64,000 bases of DNA from Candidatus Roseilinea sp. Lineage in GTDB: Bacteria; Chloroflexota; Anaerolineae; J036; Brachytrichaceae. The position numbers were made by a program, and so were the translations under genes. The stretch's first letter is position 1, and each line of letters begins with the position of its first letter. Positions 43,560-54,330 of this stretch are shown piece after piece. Where the stretch lies: assembly GCA_025998955.1 (NCBI GenBank), contig AP024676.1, positions 1,612,001-1,676,000 of the forward strand, in the 5' to 3' direction. The notes beneath the pieces were generated by a model that saw nothing but the letters and a program-made list of their open reading frames with translations, did not search any database and had not been told where the DNA came from.

Positions 43560-44011
43560 AGAGGTACTCTTTCCGATTGGCTCTTTGTAGGTGGCCTTAA
43601 AGAAGACTAATAGAGGAAAGACGCAGGAAATATAGATTTATTTGCAAATCACTATGGAGGCATTTATCCCTGATTCCCTTACAGATTTCAGGTATGCGGC
43701 GCCATTCATCGCAGCTCGATACTTTCTCCGTTCCAGTCGCTTTACATAGTGCCGCAGCTTGGCATTGTTCCTCTACACCGCATCCGTCTGTGACTTGCCC
43801 TGACCCACCAGATGGCGCCCCCTCGATAATCCAGCTTGTTGTAGGCCGCCAGCCCATCCATTCATCCAAACTGAAGGGCCTGCCGCGCCTGGCTGCTCAC
43901 CGGGGGCTATTGTTTATCCACAATCGCAGACCTATTCGGTAGTTGTCAAGCCCACCGTTCAAATTGAGGGGCGCAAATCCGCCACTCACGAACTCACCAA
44001 GACCGTGTAAC
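43560..44011. other. Intergenic region with operon promoter and transposase relic
   Basis: 452 bases between the divergent sugar operon and esterase gene. The left part (to about 43690) is AT-rich and should hold the operon promoter, although no clear -35/-10 pair was found. The right part contains an IS1-like relic listed separately. Confidence 0.4.
43695..43875 (-). pseudogene. IS1-like transposase C-terminal relic
   Basis: Minus-strand frames read DGLAAYNKLDYRG and, after a one-base shift, RHLVGQGKSQTDAV, a stop, then RNNAKLRHYVKRLERRKYRA. This order matches the end of IS1-family transposases (HLVGK..T.AIERNN...R..IKRL.RKT). A frameshift and an in-frame stop show it is dead. It bounds the AT-richer sugar operon on its right. 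Confidence 0.6.
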
Positions 44012-45661
<1,650 letters not shown>

Positions 45662-45664
45662 CAA

Positions 45665-45716
45665 CAGCAGTCGGATTCGGGTGAGGAATCTGACTGCTGT
45701 GACGGCGTCTTTTTAT
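45665..45716 (+). terminator. Intrinsic terminator after the esterase gene
   Basis: CAGCAGTCGGATTC (45665-45678) pairs with GAATCTGACTGCTG (45686-45699) apart from one G-T wobble, over a 7-base loop. A T-rich tract (45709-45716) follows a short spacer. Confidence 0.7.
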
Positions 45717-45729
45717 ACCGGGGCGGCAG

Positions 45730-47154
45730 TTATCCCACCACTGCCAGCTCGACCCCCATCAGCCGGGCCACCTTCTCGATCTTGCTGAGCTGATGGCCGA
45801 CGCCGAGCGCGACGTGGTGCGTCGGCCCGTGCATGCACCAGGCATCCATGAACTCCGCCGGCGGCAAGGCGAAGCGCAGGCGCGAGTTGGTGTTGCCGAT
45901 CTGCAGGGTCTTGCCGGGCAGCGATTCACCTTCGGCGGCCAAGAACTTCAAGCGCCCGTCGGCGGTCTGCGTCGTGCCGAGGATGGTGATCGGGCCGCAT
46001 TTCACCTGGAACTGCACCGACAGCCCATAGCCGCGCTTGCCATGGAACAGCCCCAGCCCGCGCAGCTTGGGCTTTTGATCGCCGATGGCGATGTGCGCCG
46101 GGCCGTCGTGCCCCATCAAGATGAACTGCTCGACGAAGTCCATCGCGTAGAACTCGGTATAGCTGCCGCCGGCATGCAGCCGATCCATGATGAACATGGA
46201 GATGCACGTCTTCAGGTCGCCTTCGCCGCTGCACGGCACGCCGCGCGCCGTGAGCAGCGAGTTGCCGACGATGAGCGTCGCGCCCAGTTGCTCGAACTCG
46301 TTGCCGTTCAAGCCGCGGTAGTAATACGTTAGGCCGTTCAAATCGAAGTCGCGCACCAGCGCATCCAACCCGCATGCCACGCGCGCCGACCAATCCAGCG
46401 CCTCCGGCGTGACCGGCTTGGTGATGCGATCGCTGCCCGGCGCGGCGATCTCGAACACGTCGAGGATCTCGCGCTTTTTGGCTTCGACCTGTTCATCCGT
46501 CACGGCATCTACGCGCACCTTCAGGTCGTCCATCTCCAGCACCTCGATGTGCGCGCCGGTCTGCGCCTGCACCATGGTGAAGTCGGAGTACATGTCGAGC
46601 ATGCCGGGGTAGGTGTGGCCGAGGAAGCCGATGCGGCTGCGATTGAGGGCGTGCACGGCTGCCGCAGCGGCGATCCAATCGGCGATGATGCCCCATGCGC
46701 GATCATCGTTGCGAAGTTGGCCGGACACCACGTTGAAGGCGATGCGACTGCGGGCGAAGGCGTTGGAGATCTCCGGCACGCAGCACGCGCAGCAGTTGGC
46801 CAGCCACTCGGCCGTGTCCGCCGTGTCGTAGTTCAGCGCCGCAACCGGCTGTAGGTTCAGCACCAGCACCGGCCGACCGACGCGCTGCACGGCCGGGAGC
46901 ACCTGTGACGATGTGGCATAGGTGCCCACATAGCACACGATCAGGTCCACGTTCTCGCGCGTGAACAGGTCGCCCGCAGCCAGGGCAGCCGGCGCGGTGT
47001 CCACCAGGCCTGCCGAGACCACCTGCGCACCAAAGCCGGCCAACCGCGCCTCAACTTCGCGCTGATAGCGCTCCAGCCGCTCCTTCAGGCCTTCGAATTG
47101 CGGCCAGTACGCCGCCAGGCCGATGCCGAATACGCCAACTTTCACCTTGTTCAT
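45730..47154 (-). CDS. L-fucose/L-arabinose isomerase-family protein
   Basis: 474 residues. The fold starts KVKVGVFGIGLAAYWPQFEGL and contains VDLIVCYVGTYATSSQVLPAVQ, RIGFLGHTYPGMLDMYSDFT and, near the C-terminus, WCMHGPTHHVALGVGHQLS. These are hallmarks of the arabinose/fucose isomerase-like superfamily, in which a metal-bound aldose is converted to its ketose. The exact sugar cannot be read off. The gene is single, with a heptamer repeat directly upstream of its start. Confidence 0.82.
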   Translation of the reverse strand: MNKVKVGVFGIGLAAYWPQFEGLKERLERYQREVEARLAGFGAQVVSAGLVDTAPAALAAGDLFTRENVDLIVCYVGTYATSSQVLPAVQRVGRPVLVLNLQPVAALNYDTADTAEWLANCCACCVPEISNAFARSRIAFNVVSGQLRNDDRAWGIIADWIAAAAAVHALNRSRIGFLGHTYPGMLDMYSDFTMVQAQTGAHIEVLEMDDLKVRVDAVTDEQVEAKKREILDVFEIAAPGSDRITKPVTPEALDWSARVACGLDALVRDFDLNGLTYYYRGLNGNEFEQLGATLIVGNSLLTARGVPCSGEGDLKTCISMFIMDRLHAGGSYTEFYAMDFVEQFILMGHDGPAHIAIGDQKPKLRGLGLFHGKRGYGLSVQFQVKCGPITILGTTQTADGRLKFLAAEGESLPGKTLQIGNTNSRLRFALPPAEFMDAWCMHGPTHHVALGVGHQLSKIEKVARLMGVELAVVG

Positions 47155-47188
47155 GATTGATGATGAATGACTAACGACTGATGATTGG
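47155..47188. repeat. Heptamer repeat upstream of the isomerase-like gene
   Basis: Five imperfect 7-bp units (GATTGAT, GATGAAT, GACTAAC, GACTGAT, GATTGGC) begin one base upstream of the start codon, so they form the 5' leader of the gene. Confidence 0.65.
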
Positions 47189-47321
47189 CATGGAACCAGC
47201 CGACAACCTCAACCCGTGGCTTCGAAGATGATAGGAATGGGCCCATCGGCTGTCAATTTGGGCGAGTGAACTTGACGATTTGATAACGGCGAGGGTCGCT
47301 TGGCTACGGCCTCGACGCGCA

Positions 47322-49010
47322 TCACGTCCCCGCGGCCACCCGGTCGCGATACTGCGCCACCTGCGCCTCGACTTCGCGAGGCGACCAGCCCAACTCGCGC
47401 GCCATCACCTGCGCCACAGCCGGCGCCGGCTCGACGCCGCGCGACCAATCCTCGAAGTTCAGGTGCAGCCGGCGCGCCAGCACATCGTCGAGCGTCATGG
47501 CCATCTCGCAGCGGCAGGCATAGACCACCTCGGCCATGATGTAGGGCAGATCGGGCACGATGCGCCTCGCCAGCGATGCATCGTCGGCGCACAGTTGGAG
47601 GATGAAGCCGGCCTTGCCGCCGTATTGGCCGAGCCGGGCGACGACGTCGGCATCCCAACCAAACTGCCCGGCCGCTTCCCCCAGCGCCGCGCTACACGCC
47701 TCATAACCGTCTGCGCCGTCGAGCGGCATGTCCTCGGTGGGGTGCACGATCGGCTTGCCCTCGCGCCGAGCGAGGTGGTCGAGCGCGTCTTGCGCCATGC
47801 GGCGGTAAGTGGTGAGTTTGCCGCCGGTGAGGGTAATCATGCCGCCGGGGCCATCCATGACGACATGGGTGCGCGAGAGTTTGGAGGTCGCTGCGCCGTC
47901 GGACTTGGCCGGGCTGATCAGCGGGCGATATCCGGCCCACGCGCTGATCACATCGTCGCGGGTGAGCTTCGTCCGAAGATAAAGATTGGCCGTGTTGATC
48001 AAATAGTCAACATCGTCGTCGGTCGCGACCGGACGATCGAGGTCGCCGCCTTTCGTGTCGGTCGTGCCGAGCGTGACGCGCGTGTTCCACGGCACGATGA
48101 ACAACAGCCGGCCGTCCGGCGTCTCCGGCAGCACGACGGCATACTCGGTGGTGGGAAGCGCGTCGCGCGGTAGTGTCAGGTGTACGCCTTTGGCCGGCTT
48201 GATCGCAATGCGCGACTCACCGGCCATCGCCTCGATCCGACCGGCGAACGCGCCCGTCGCGTTGAGGATCGTCTTCGTCGGAATGATGAATTCCTCGCCG
48301 TTGAGCGCGTCGCGCACACGCGCGGCGCGGATGGTGGCCTGGTTCGACCGTTTGGACTCCCTTTCAAAATCGCACCCCAGCACCTCGGCATAGTTGGCCA
48401 GCAGCGCGCCCTGCTTCGCAGCCGTGCGCAGCACGGTCAGCGTCAGGCGGGTGTCGTCGGTCTGGCCGTCGTAATAGATGAAGCCATCCTTCAGGCCCTC
48501 GGCCTTCAACGCCGGCGCGAGCGCGAGCGCCTTCTGCGCGCCGATGTGCTGGTGGCCGGCGATGGCTAAACGACCCGACATCGCATCGTAGAGCATCAGG
48601 CCGGCGCGCAGCAATAGGCCCATGCCCACGCCACCGGGCGGAACGAACGGCGTGCCCAGCGGGCGTTTGTTCTCCGCATAGAGCGGCAGCACAAAGCCGA
48701 GCGGCTTCACCAGGTGCGGCGCATTACGCACCAGCCGGCCACGCTCGACCAGCGCCTCGCGCACCAGCGCAAAGTCGAACTGCGGCAAGTAGCGGATGCC
48801 GCCGTGCACCAGCTTGGTGCTCTTGCTGCTGGTGCCGCCGGCGAAGTCGGCCTTCTCCACCAGGCCGGTGCGATAACCGCGCGCGACGGCCTCCAGCGCC
48901 ACGCCCGCGCCGGTGATGCCGCCGCCGATCACCAGCACGTCTACCCCCTCAGCCGCCATGCGACGCAACGCGTCCCGTCGTTCGTCCTGCGATAGTCTAT
49001 CGTGTGCCAT
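47322..49010 (-). CDS. glpD: Glycerol-3-phosphate dehydrogenase, FAD-dependent
   Basis: 562 residues. The FAD site VLVIGGGITGAGVALEAVAR is at residue 24, followed by the family stretch ADFAGGTSSKSTKLVHGGIR, LFIVPWNTRVTLGTTDTKGG near 308, GGMITLTGGKLTTYRRMAQDA near 395, and a C-terminal DAO_C helical domain (VVYACRCEMAMTLDDVLARR). The enzyme oxidises glycerol 3-phosphate to dihydroxyacetone phosphate and passes electrons to quinone at the membrane. No glpK or glpF is adjacent. It is divergent from the oxidoreductase gene at 49100. Confidence 0.95.
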   Translation of the reverse strand: MAHDRLSQDERRDALRRMAAEGVDVLVIGGGITGAGVALEAVARGYRTGLVEKADFAGGTSSKSTKLVHGGIRYLPQFDFALVREALVERGRLVRNAPHLVKPLGFVLPLYAENKRPLGTPFVPPGGVGMGLLLRAGLMLYDAMSGRLAIAGHQHIGAQKALALAPALKAEGLKDGFIYYDGQTDDTRLTLTVLRTAAKQGALLANYAEVLGCDFERESKRSNQATIRAARVRDALNGEEFIIPTKTILNATGAFAGRIEAMAGESRIAIKPAKGVHLTLPRDALPTTEYAVVLPETPDGRLLFIVPWNTRVTLGTTDTKGGDLDRPVATDDDVDYLINTANLYLRTKLTRDDVISAWAGYRPLISPAKSDGAATSKLSRTHVVMDGPGGMITLTGGKLTTYRRMAQDALDHLARREGKPIVHPTEDMPLDGADGYEACSAALGEAAGQFGWDADVVARLGQYGGKAGFILQLCADDASLARRIVPDLPYIMAEVVYACRCEMAMTLDDVLARRLHLNFEDWSRGVEPAPAVAQVMARELGWSPREVEAQVAQYRDRVAAGT

Positions 49011-49099
49011 GAGCGTACTGTATCACCGGGCGCGCGAGATAGAAGTCAACGAGACAAACGACCTGGGCCGATTCTGCGCTTCAGATATGATTCTCCATC

Positions 49100-50188
49100 A
49101 TGGCAACACCTCCTACCCTCATCGGCATCATCGGCGCCGGCAACATCAGCTCGACTTATCTGGAATCCGATCGCAAGTTCAGGAATATCCGCATCACCAA
49201 GGTGGCGGACATTGACATGGATCGTGCCCGCGCGCAGGCGGAGAAATACGGCAAGCAAGCCGTCACCGTTGACGCGCTGCTGGCCGATCCCGAGATTGCC
49301 ATCGTCGTCAACCTGACCGTGCCGGCGGCGCATGCGCCGGTCGCGCTCCGCGCGCTGGAGGCCGGCAAACACGTCTACAACGAGAAGCCGCTGGCCACCA
49401 TGCGCGAGGACGCGCAGCAGATGCTCGCGCTGGCCCGATCGAAAGGGTTGCGCGTCGGCGGCGCGCCGGACACCTTCCTGGGCGGCGGCCTACAGACCTG
49501 TCGCAGGTTGCTCGACGACGGCGCGATCGGCCGGCCGGTCGTCGCTTTCGCCCGCATGCTCTCCTGCGGTATGGAGAGCTGGCATCCCAACCCGGAGTTC
49601 TTCTTCAAGCCCGGCGGCGGGCCGATGTTCGACATGGGACCGTATTACCTGACCGCGCTGGTAATGCTGCTGGGACCGGCGAAGCGCGTCTCCGGCATGA
49701 CGCGCATCACCCACCCCGAACGCACCATCACCAGCCAGCCGCTCTACGGCAAGAAGATCATCGTCGAGGTGCCGACGCTGGTCAGCGGTTTGATCGAGTT
49801 CGGCGACGGCGCCATCGCGAACATCACCACCACGTTCGACGTGGCCGAGGGCTACGAGATTGGCCTGACGATTTACGGCACGGAGGGCACGCTGCAATGC
49901 CCCGACCCGAACGGATTCGGTGGGCCGGTGCGGCTGAAGCGCAAAGGGGAGAAGGACTGGCAGGAAGTGCGCATCCGGCACAAGTGGGTGGAGAACAGCC
50001 GGGGCCTGGGCGTAGCCGACATGGCGGCGGCGATCCAGGAAGGCCGGCCACACCGCGCCGGCGCCGAGCTAACGTATCACGTGCTCGACCTGATGCACGC
50101 CTTCCACGACAGCGCGCGCGAGGGCCGGCACGTGACGATCGAGAGCACCTGCGCGCGCCCGGATCCGCTGCCGCCCGATTGGCCCTGA
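49100..50188 (+). CDS. Gfo/Idh/MocA-family oxidoreductase
   Basis: 362 residues. The dinucleotide-binding start is LIGIIGAGNISSTYLE, then VVNLTVPAAHAPVALRALEA, the conserved NEKPLATMREDAQQML, and a C-terminal alpha/beta domain (MFDMGPYYLTALVMLLGPAK) with the metal- or substrate-facing DMGPYY. It is a paralogue of the protein at 22641-23720 but clearly diverged. It lies 13 bases upstream of the rhamnosidase-like gene and is probably co-transcribed with it, which suggests a role in catabolism of a plant-type sugar. Confidence 0.9.
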   Translation: MATPPTLIGIIGAGNISSTYLESDRKFRNIRITKVADIDMDRARAQAEKYGKQAVTVDALLADPEIAIVVNLTVPAAHAPVALRALEAGKHVYNEKPLATMREDAQQMLALARSKGLRVGGAPDTFLGGGLQTCRRLLDDGAIGRPVVAFARMLSCGMESWHPNPEFFFKPGGGPMFDMGPYYLTALVMLLGPAKRVSGMTRITHPERTITSQPLYGKKIIVEVPTLVSGLIEFGDGAIANITTTFDVAEGYEIGLTIYGTEGTLQCPDPNGFGGPVRLKRKGEKDWQEVRIRHKWVENSRGLGVADMAAAIQEGRPHRAGAELTYHVLDLMHAFHDSAREGRHVTIESTCARPDPLPPDWP

Positions 50189-50201
50189 CCCAACTACGCG
50201 A

Positions 50202-52690
50202 ATGCACTCCCAACGCCCCGATGACGACCTGAGCGATCCAAACGACCCGATGACCCAACAACTTGACAACCTGACAACTTGTCAACTGGACAACTCGACC
50301 ACGCAACGCATCCTCATCACCGGCGATCCCTTTCTGCCGCTGAACGCCGGCAAGCCCTGGCGCGAGCGCGGCCTCTGGCCCGCATCTTGGACCACGCATC
50401 CACGCGCCCGGCCGCCGTTCGTCGCCGCCTTTCGCAGGCGGTTCTCGCTCGACCGAGCGGCGACGATCCGCATCCACGTCAGCGCCGACCAGCGCTACCA
50501 GTTGTATCTGAATGGCCGGCGCGTCGGCCAGGGGCCGGAGCGCGGCGCGCCCGACTTGTGGTTCCACGAGTCGTACGACCTGGCGCTTGATCCCGGCGAA
50601 CACGTCATCGTCGCGCGTGTGTGGCACTGGGGCGAGCACGCGCCGCAGGCGCAGATGAGCATGACGCCCGGCTTCCTGCTGGCCGCCGAGGGCGAATGGC
50701 AGGCGGCGCTGAGCACCGGCCTGAGTGCGTGGGAGTGCAAGCTGCTCGACGGCTACACCTTCGGCCAATTCGAGCGCATTCCGTGGAAGGGCGGCAACAC
50801 CTACCTCGATGGACGCGTCTATCCATGGGGCGTCGAACGCGGCGAGGGCGAAGGGTGGACGCCGGCGCAGCCGCTGCGCCGGGCGATGGCGCGCCAGCTC
50901 GACTGGCAGCTGCCCCCGCAGCATATTCTCGCGCCGGCGACACTGCCGCCGACGACGGACGAGATGCGCCGCGCCGGCGTCGTCCGCTTTGCCTCGAACC
51001 CACCTTCGCTCGAGACGCGGGCTATCCCCATCCGGCAGTCGGATCACGACATCGAGATCGCCACTGCATGGCAGCGGTTACTGCGCGGCGAAGGCGAGGT
51101 CCGCATTCCCCCGCGCGCGACCAAGCGGATCCTGATAGACCTACAGGACTACGTCCTGGCCTATGCCGAGATCACCGTCAGCGGTGGCGCAAACGCGATC
51201 ATCCGCATCCGCTGGGCCGAGGCGCTCAACCGCGGGACGAATCACTGGCACGGCGACAAGGGCAACCGCGACGAAATCGAGGGCAAGTTCATGCTCGGCA
51301 ACGGCGACCAATACATCGCCGATGGTGGGGCGCAGCGCACCTTCGCGCCGCTGTGGTGGTCGGCCGGCCGTTACGTCGAAGTGGCCATCCAGACGTTCGA
51401 CGAACCCCTCACGGTCGCCGCGCTGGTCTTCCGCGAGTCGCGCTACCCACTGGCGATGGAGAGCGCATTCGAGGCCGACGACGCGCGGCTGAATGAGATC
51501 ATACCTATCCTTGTGCGCGGCATCCAGTGCACGGCCAACGAGACATACTTCGACGGGCCGCACTGGGAAGAGATCATGTATCTGGGCGACACGCGGCTGG
51601 AGACGCTATGCACCTACGTCATGAGCCGCGACGACCGGCTGCCGCGCAAGGCGCTGCGCATGTTCGACGTTTCGCGCTTGCCCAGCGGCCTGACGCAGTC
51701 GCGCTATCCGTGCAGCCTGCCGCAGATCATCCCGCCATTCTCGCTGTGGTGGGTGTTGATGGTGCGCGACTTTGCGCTGTGGCGCGGTGATGTTGCGTTC
51801 GTGCGCAGCCTGATGCCCGGCGTGCACGGCGTGCTCGAGGGTTACGCGCGGTGGCTGGGCGACGACGCCTTGCTGCGTGCGCCGGAGGGCTGGAACTTCA
51901 TGGACTGGGTGCCGGCATGGGACGAAAAGATGCCGGCGCGCCGCCTAACGGCGTGGATGGCGTGAGCGGCCTGCTCAACTGGCAATATGCCTACGTGCTC
52001 ACCCAGGCAGCCGACCTGGAAGCGATGCTCGGCGAACGCGCGATGGCAGCGCGCTGGCGCAACCTGGCGAAGCGAATCGCGCAAGCCGCCTGTACAGCGT
52101 TCTGGTACGAGTCGCGCGGCCTGATGGCCGACACGTTGGCGCACGACTGCTTCTCCGAACACACGCAGTGCATGGCCGTGCTGAGCGGGCTGATTGACGC
52201 GCGGCAGCGCCGACGCATTGCGCATGGGCTGCTCCACGACCCCGACCTCGCGCGCTGCACGATCTACTTCAGCTTCTATCTGTTCGAGGCGCTGCGCATG
52301 CTGGGCCGCGTTGACGCGATCTTCGATCGGCTACAACTATGGTTCGACCTGAAGGCGAACGGACTGCGGACGCCGATCGAGCAGCCGGAGCCGTCGCGCA
52401 GCGATTGCCACGGCTGGGGGTCGCATCCGCTGTTCCATTACTTCGCCACCTTCCTCGGCATCCGGCCGGCGTCGTTCGGCTTCGAGGCCGTGGAGGTTCG
52501 GCCGCAGTTGGGCCGCCTGACGCGCGCATCGGGGCGGCTGGCGCACCCGCGCGGTGAGATCGTCGCGGACTTCCGCGTGCAGGACGGTCGCGTGCGTGGG
52601 ACGGTGCAGTTGCCGGCGGGCGTGCGCGGCGTGTTCATCGCCAACGGCGAGCGACGGGAGATCGGCGCGTCGGCGCGTTTGCAGGTCTGA
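50202..52690 (+). pseudogene. Alpha-L-rhamnosidase-like glycoside hydrolase (GH78 type), frameshifted
   Basis: The first frame (to 51965) carries the N-terminal beta domains (FRRRFSLDRAATIRIHVSAD, QRYQLYLNGRRVGQGPERG) and the start of the helical barrel (ANETYFDGPHWEEIMYLGD). At A4 (51925-51928) the protein should move to the other frame, giving MDWVPAWDEK then DAGAPPNGVDGVSGLLNWQY, and continues to 52690 with FETYLFEALRM-like helices and a C-terminal beta domain. One missing A explains the break. Restored length is about 829 residues. The first ~30 codons contain an octamer repeat. Confidence 0.75.
50258..50300 (+). repeat. Octamer tandem repeat inside the rhamnosidase-like gene start
   Basis: Units CAACTTGA, CAACCTGA, CAACTTGT, CAACTGGA, CAACTCGA run in tandem with an 8-bp period within the first coding codons. 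There is no later in-frame ATG before the conserved domain, so the repeat is probably translated. Confidence 0.7.
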
Positions 52691-52722
52691 AGGCTTGCGT
52701 GTTCGCCGGCGCGCGCATCTGC

Positions 52723-53154
52723 TCATTCGGCTCGCTCGGAATCGTCGCGGAAGGACAGGCGCCTGCCTACGAACTCGCAGACGGCGTTCGCCATGCGAAT
52801 GGCTTCTTCGGCGTCGCGGTCGCTGTAGAACTCCGCTGGGATCACATCCTCGATTGCGTTCGGATAGCGCGCCTCAACATAATAGTAGAAGTCGAGCCGT
52901 TTGACGTCCTCGCGGAGGTCGGTGAAAGCCGCATCGTAGCGTGCAGCGAGGTCACACAGTCGGAAGATGGAGTGCGTGAAGACCAACTCCTCGCCCTGCG
53001 CGAAGAGGTATGCCTTGAGCGCCTTTTCGGCGGTCTGTTGCGCAAGGAAGCAACAGGTATCGAACTTGCCGGCGTCGCGCGCGACGGGCAAGAAGGCGAA
53101 GTCGGCGACGGCTTGCCGCCACCAACGGCCGGCCTCACGCAGCGGATCGGTCAT
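52723..53154 (-). CDS. HEPN-domain protein (HEPN/MNT pair)
   Basis: 143 residues from the ATG at 53154. The helical HEPN fold is seen in AGRWWRQAVADFAFLPVARD, TCCFLAQQTAEKALKAYLFA, VFTHSIFRLCDLAARYD and YYYVEARYPNAIED. In many such pairs the HEPN protein is an RNase toxin and the MNT protein its antitoxin. The usual R-x4-6-H motif is not obvious here, so RNase activity is doubtful. The gene overlaps the upstream nucleotidyltransferase gene by 20 bases. Confidence 0.85.
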   Translation of the reverse strand: MTDPLREAGRWWRQAVADFAFLPVARDAGKFDTCCFLAQQTAEKALKAYLFAQGEELVFTHSIFRLCDLAARYDAAFTDLREDVKRLDFYYYVEARYPNAIEDVIPAEFYSDRDAEEAIRMANAVCEFVGRRLSFRDDSERAE

Positions 53155-53488
53155 AGAGCACCTCGCTGTGTTGCAGGGCCTGACGCCAGAACGGGCGTTG
53201 GCGCGCTTGCTCGAAGTCACGCACGCTGTAGGCGATCAGGTCCACACTCTCGCGCGCGTCAATGTGCTGATAGACCCACCGGCTCAGCGCGCGTGGCGAA
53301 CGGTCGTCGTCGAACAGGGCCAGCAAGTCCACGTCGCTGAAGAGCGAGACCCGGCCGCGCGCGAGCGAGCCGAACAGGATGACCTTGACGGCGCCCAGGC
53401 GCGCCAGTTGCTCGGCCAGCCGGTGGGCTTCGGCGCGCAGCCGGGCGTAATCTTCCGGCGACGCGCGCATGGTCAGGGTCGTGCGCAT
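53135..53488 (-). CDS. Nucleotidyltransferase (MNT), partner of HEPN protein
   Basis: 117 residues. The minimal nucleotidyltransferase motif VILFGSLARGRVSLFSDVDLL (GS-x9-11-DxD) is at residues 37-57, with a third acidic residue in VDLIAYS. MNT antitoxins silence HEPN partners by adding AMP to them. It precedes and overlaps the HEPN gene in the usual order for such modules. It lies about 190 bases downstream of the CRISPR operon end, on the same strand. Confidence 0.88.
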   Translation of the reverse strand: MRTTLTMRASPEDYARLRAEAHRLAEQLARLGAVKVILFGSLARGRVSLFSDVDLLALFDDDRSPRALSRWVYQHIDARESVDLIAYSVRDFEQARQRPFWRQALQHSEVLYDRSAA

Positions 53489-53679
53489 AGGACGAGTCTA
53501 CATCCGAAAATGCTGAGCGAGGCATCCGAGGATTAAACGCGGGGATGTCCGAGACTCGCAAGTTCTCGGAGACCTTGAGGGTCTGCGAAATTTGTTCGCA
53601 CTTGCGCCGGCGTGAGCACGTGAGCAAGTTTAGGGAGGAATGTAGACGTCCGAAATCACCTTGACTGAAGAATGAAGTG

Positions 53680-54330
53680 TTAGGGTTCCATGAAACTGTT
53701 TGGCCGCTTCCTGCGACAATAGTTTAGCAACCTATCGAGCTCTCCCCTGCGTTCAAAGTATTGGACCAAGTGAAGCACCATGTTTGACAATGTGTCACCC
53801 CCTAAATTTTCAAATTCGATCCCCAGATCAGCACAAAGGATTTCCAGTTCCGACATATTGAAAGATTGCTCTATACTTTCACGCAACCAACGCAGCGCAG
53901 GCGTTGTGACACGTTCTCTTGCTTCGTGCGGTGTCAAGCAATCAACTGAATGACAACGAGCCTGCTGAAATACATTCTGGTCATTACTATCCACTATCGC
54001 TTGGCCCTCTGCATTCTTGGCGACCGACAGCAACACTCTGTAAAAATTACTGATTGTTGAGCAACGACTTAAGCCATCTCCGGCAAAACGTTGAGGCTGT
54101 CCATCTGCATATTTTCTCGGTAGTTGCTCTGTATACCATTTGCGGTACTCAACACTCTTATTCAACGCATCTTCGTAGGCCTTATCAATCTCTCTTTCAT
54201 GGTCAAAGCAAACATGCATAAATGAAAACTGACATACATAGTCCCATATATTTCGGCAGTGAAGACCCTGATCCTGATCTTGGTGGAGAAGAGCCTTTTT
54301 GAGAATGGAGACGTCAATCGCGAGATTCAT
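53680..54330 (-). CDS. Predicted PIN-like nuclease with C-terminal effector-associated domain
   Basis: 216 residues. The N-terminal part has a PIN-like layout: MNLAIDVSILKKAL (Asp6), CFDHEREIDKAYEDAL (acidic residues 43-48), and VDSNDQNVFQQARCHSVDCL (Asp114, Asp117, Asp130). The last ~55 residues (156-210: FNMSELEILCADLGIEFENL, LHLVQYFERRGELDRLLNYC) closely resemble the small helical effector-associated/death-like domains that recruit effectors in bacterial conflict systems. The assignment is from pattern alone. Its ATG overlaps the stop of the ATPase gene (ATGA). The gene is markedly AT-richer than the Cas genes, which suggests a separate origin. Confidence 0.6.
   Translation of the reverse strand: MNLAIDVSILKKALLHQDQDQGLHCRNIWDYVCQFSFMHVCFDHEREIDKAYEDALNKSVEYRKWYTEQLPRKYADGQPQRFAGDGLSRCSTISNFYRVLLSVAKNAEGQAIVDSNDQNVFQQARCHSVDCLTPHEARERVTTPALRWLRESIEQSFNMSELEILCADLGIEFENLGGDTLSNMVLHLVQYFERRGELDRLLNYCRRKRPNSFMEP

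Noticed and set aside
43597-43869. 90-residue minus-strand open frame as a real small protein
   Set aside because: Neighbouring frames show a decayed IS1-like transposase; this frame is incidental.
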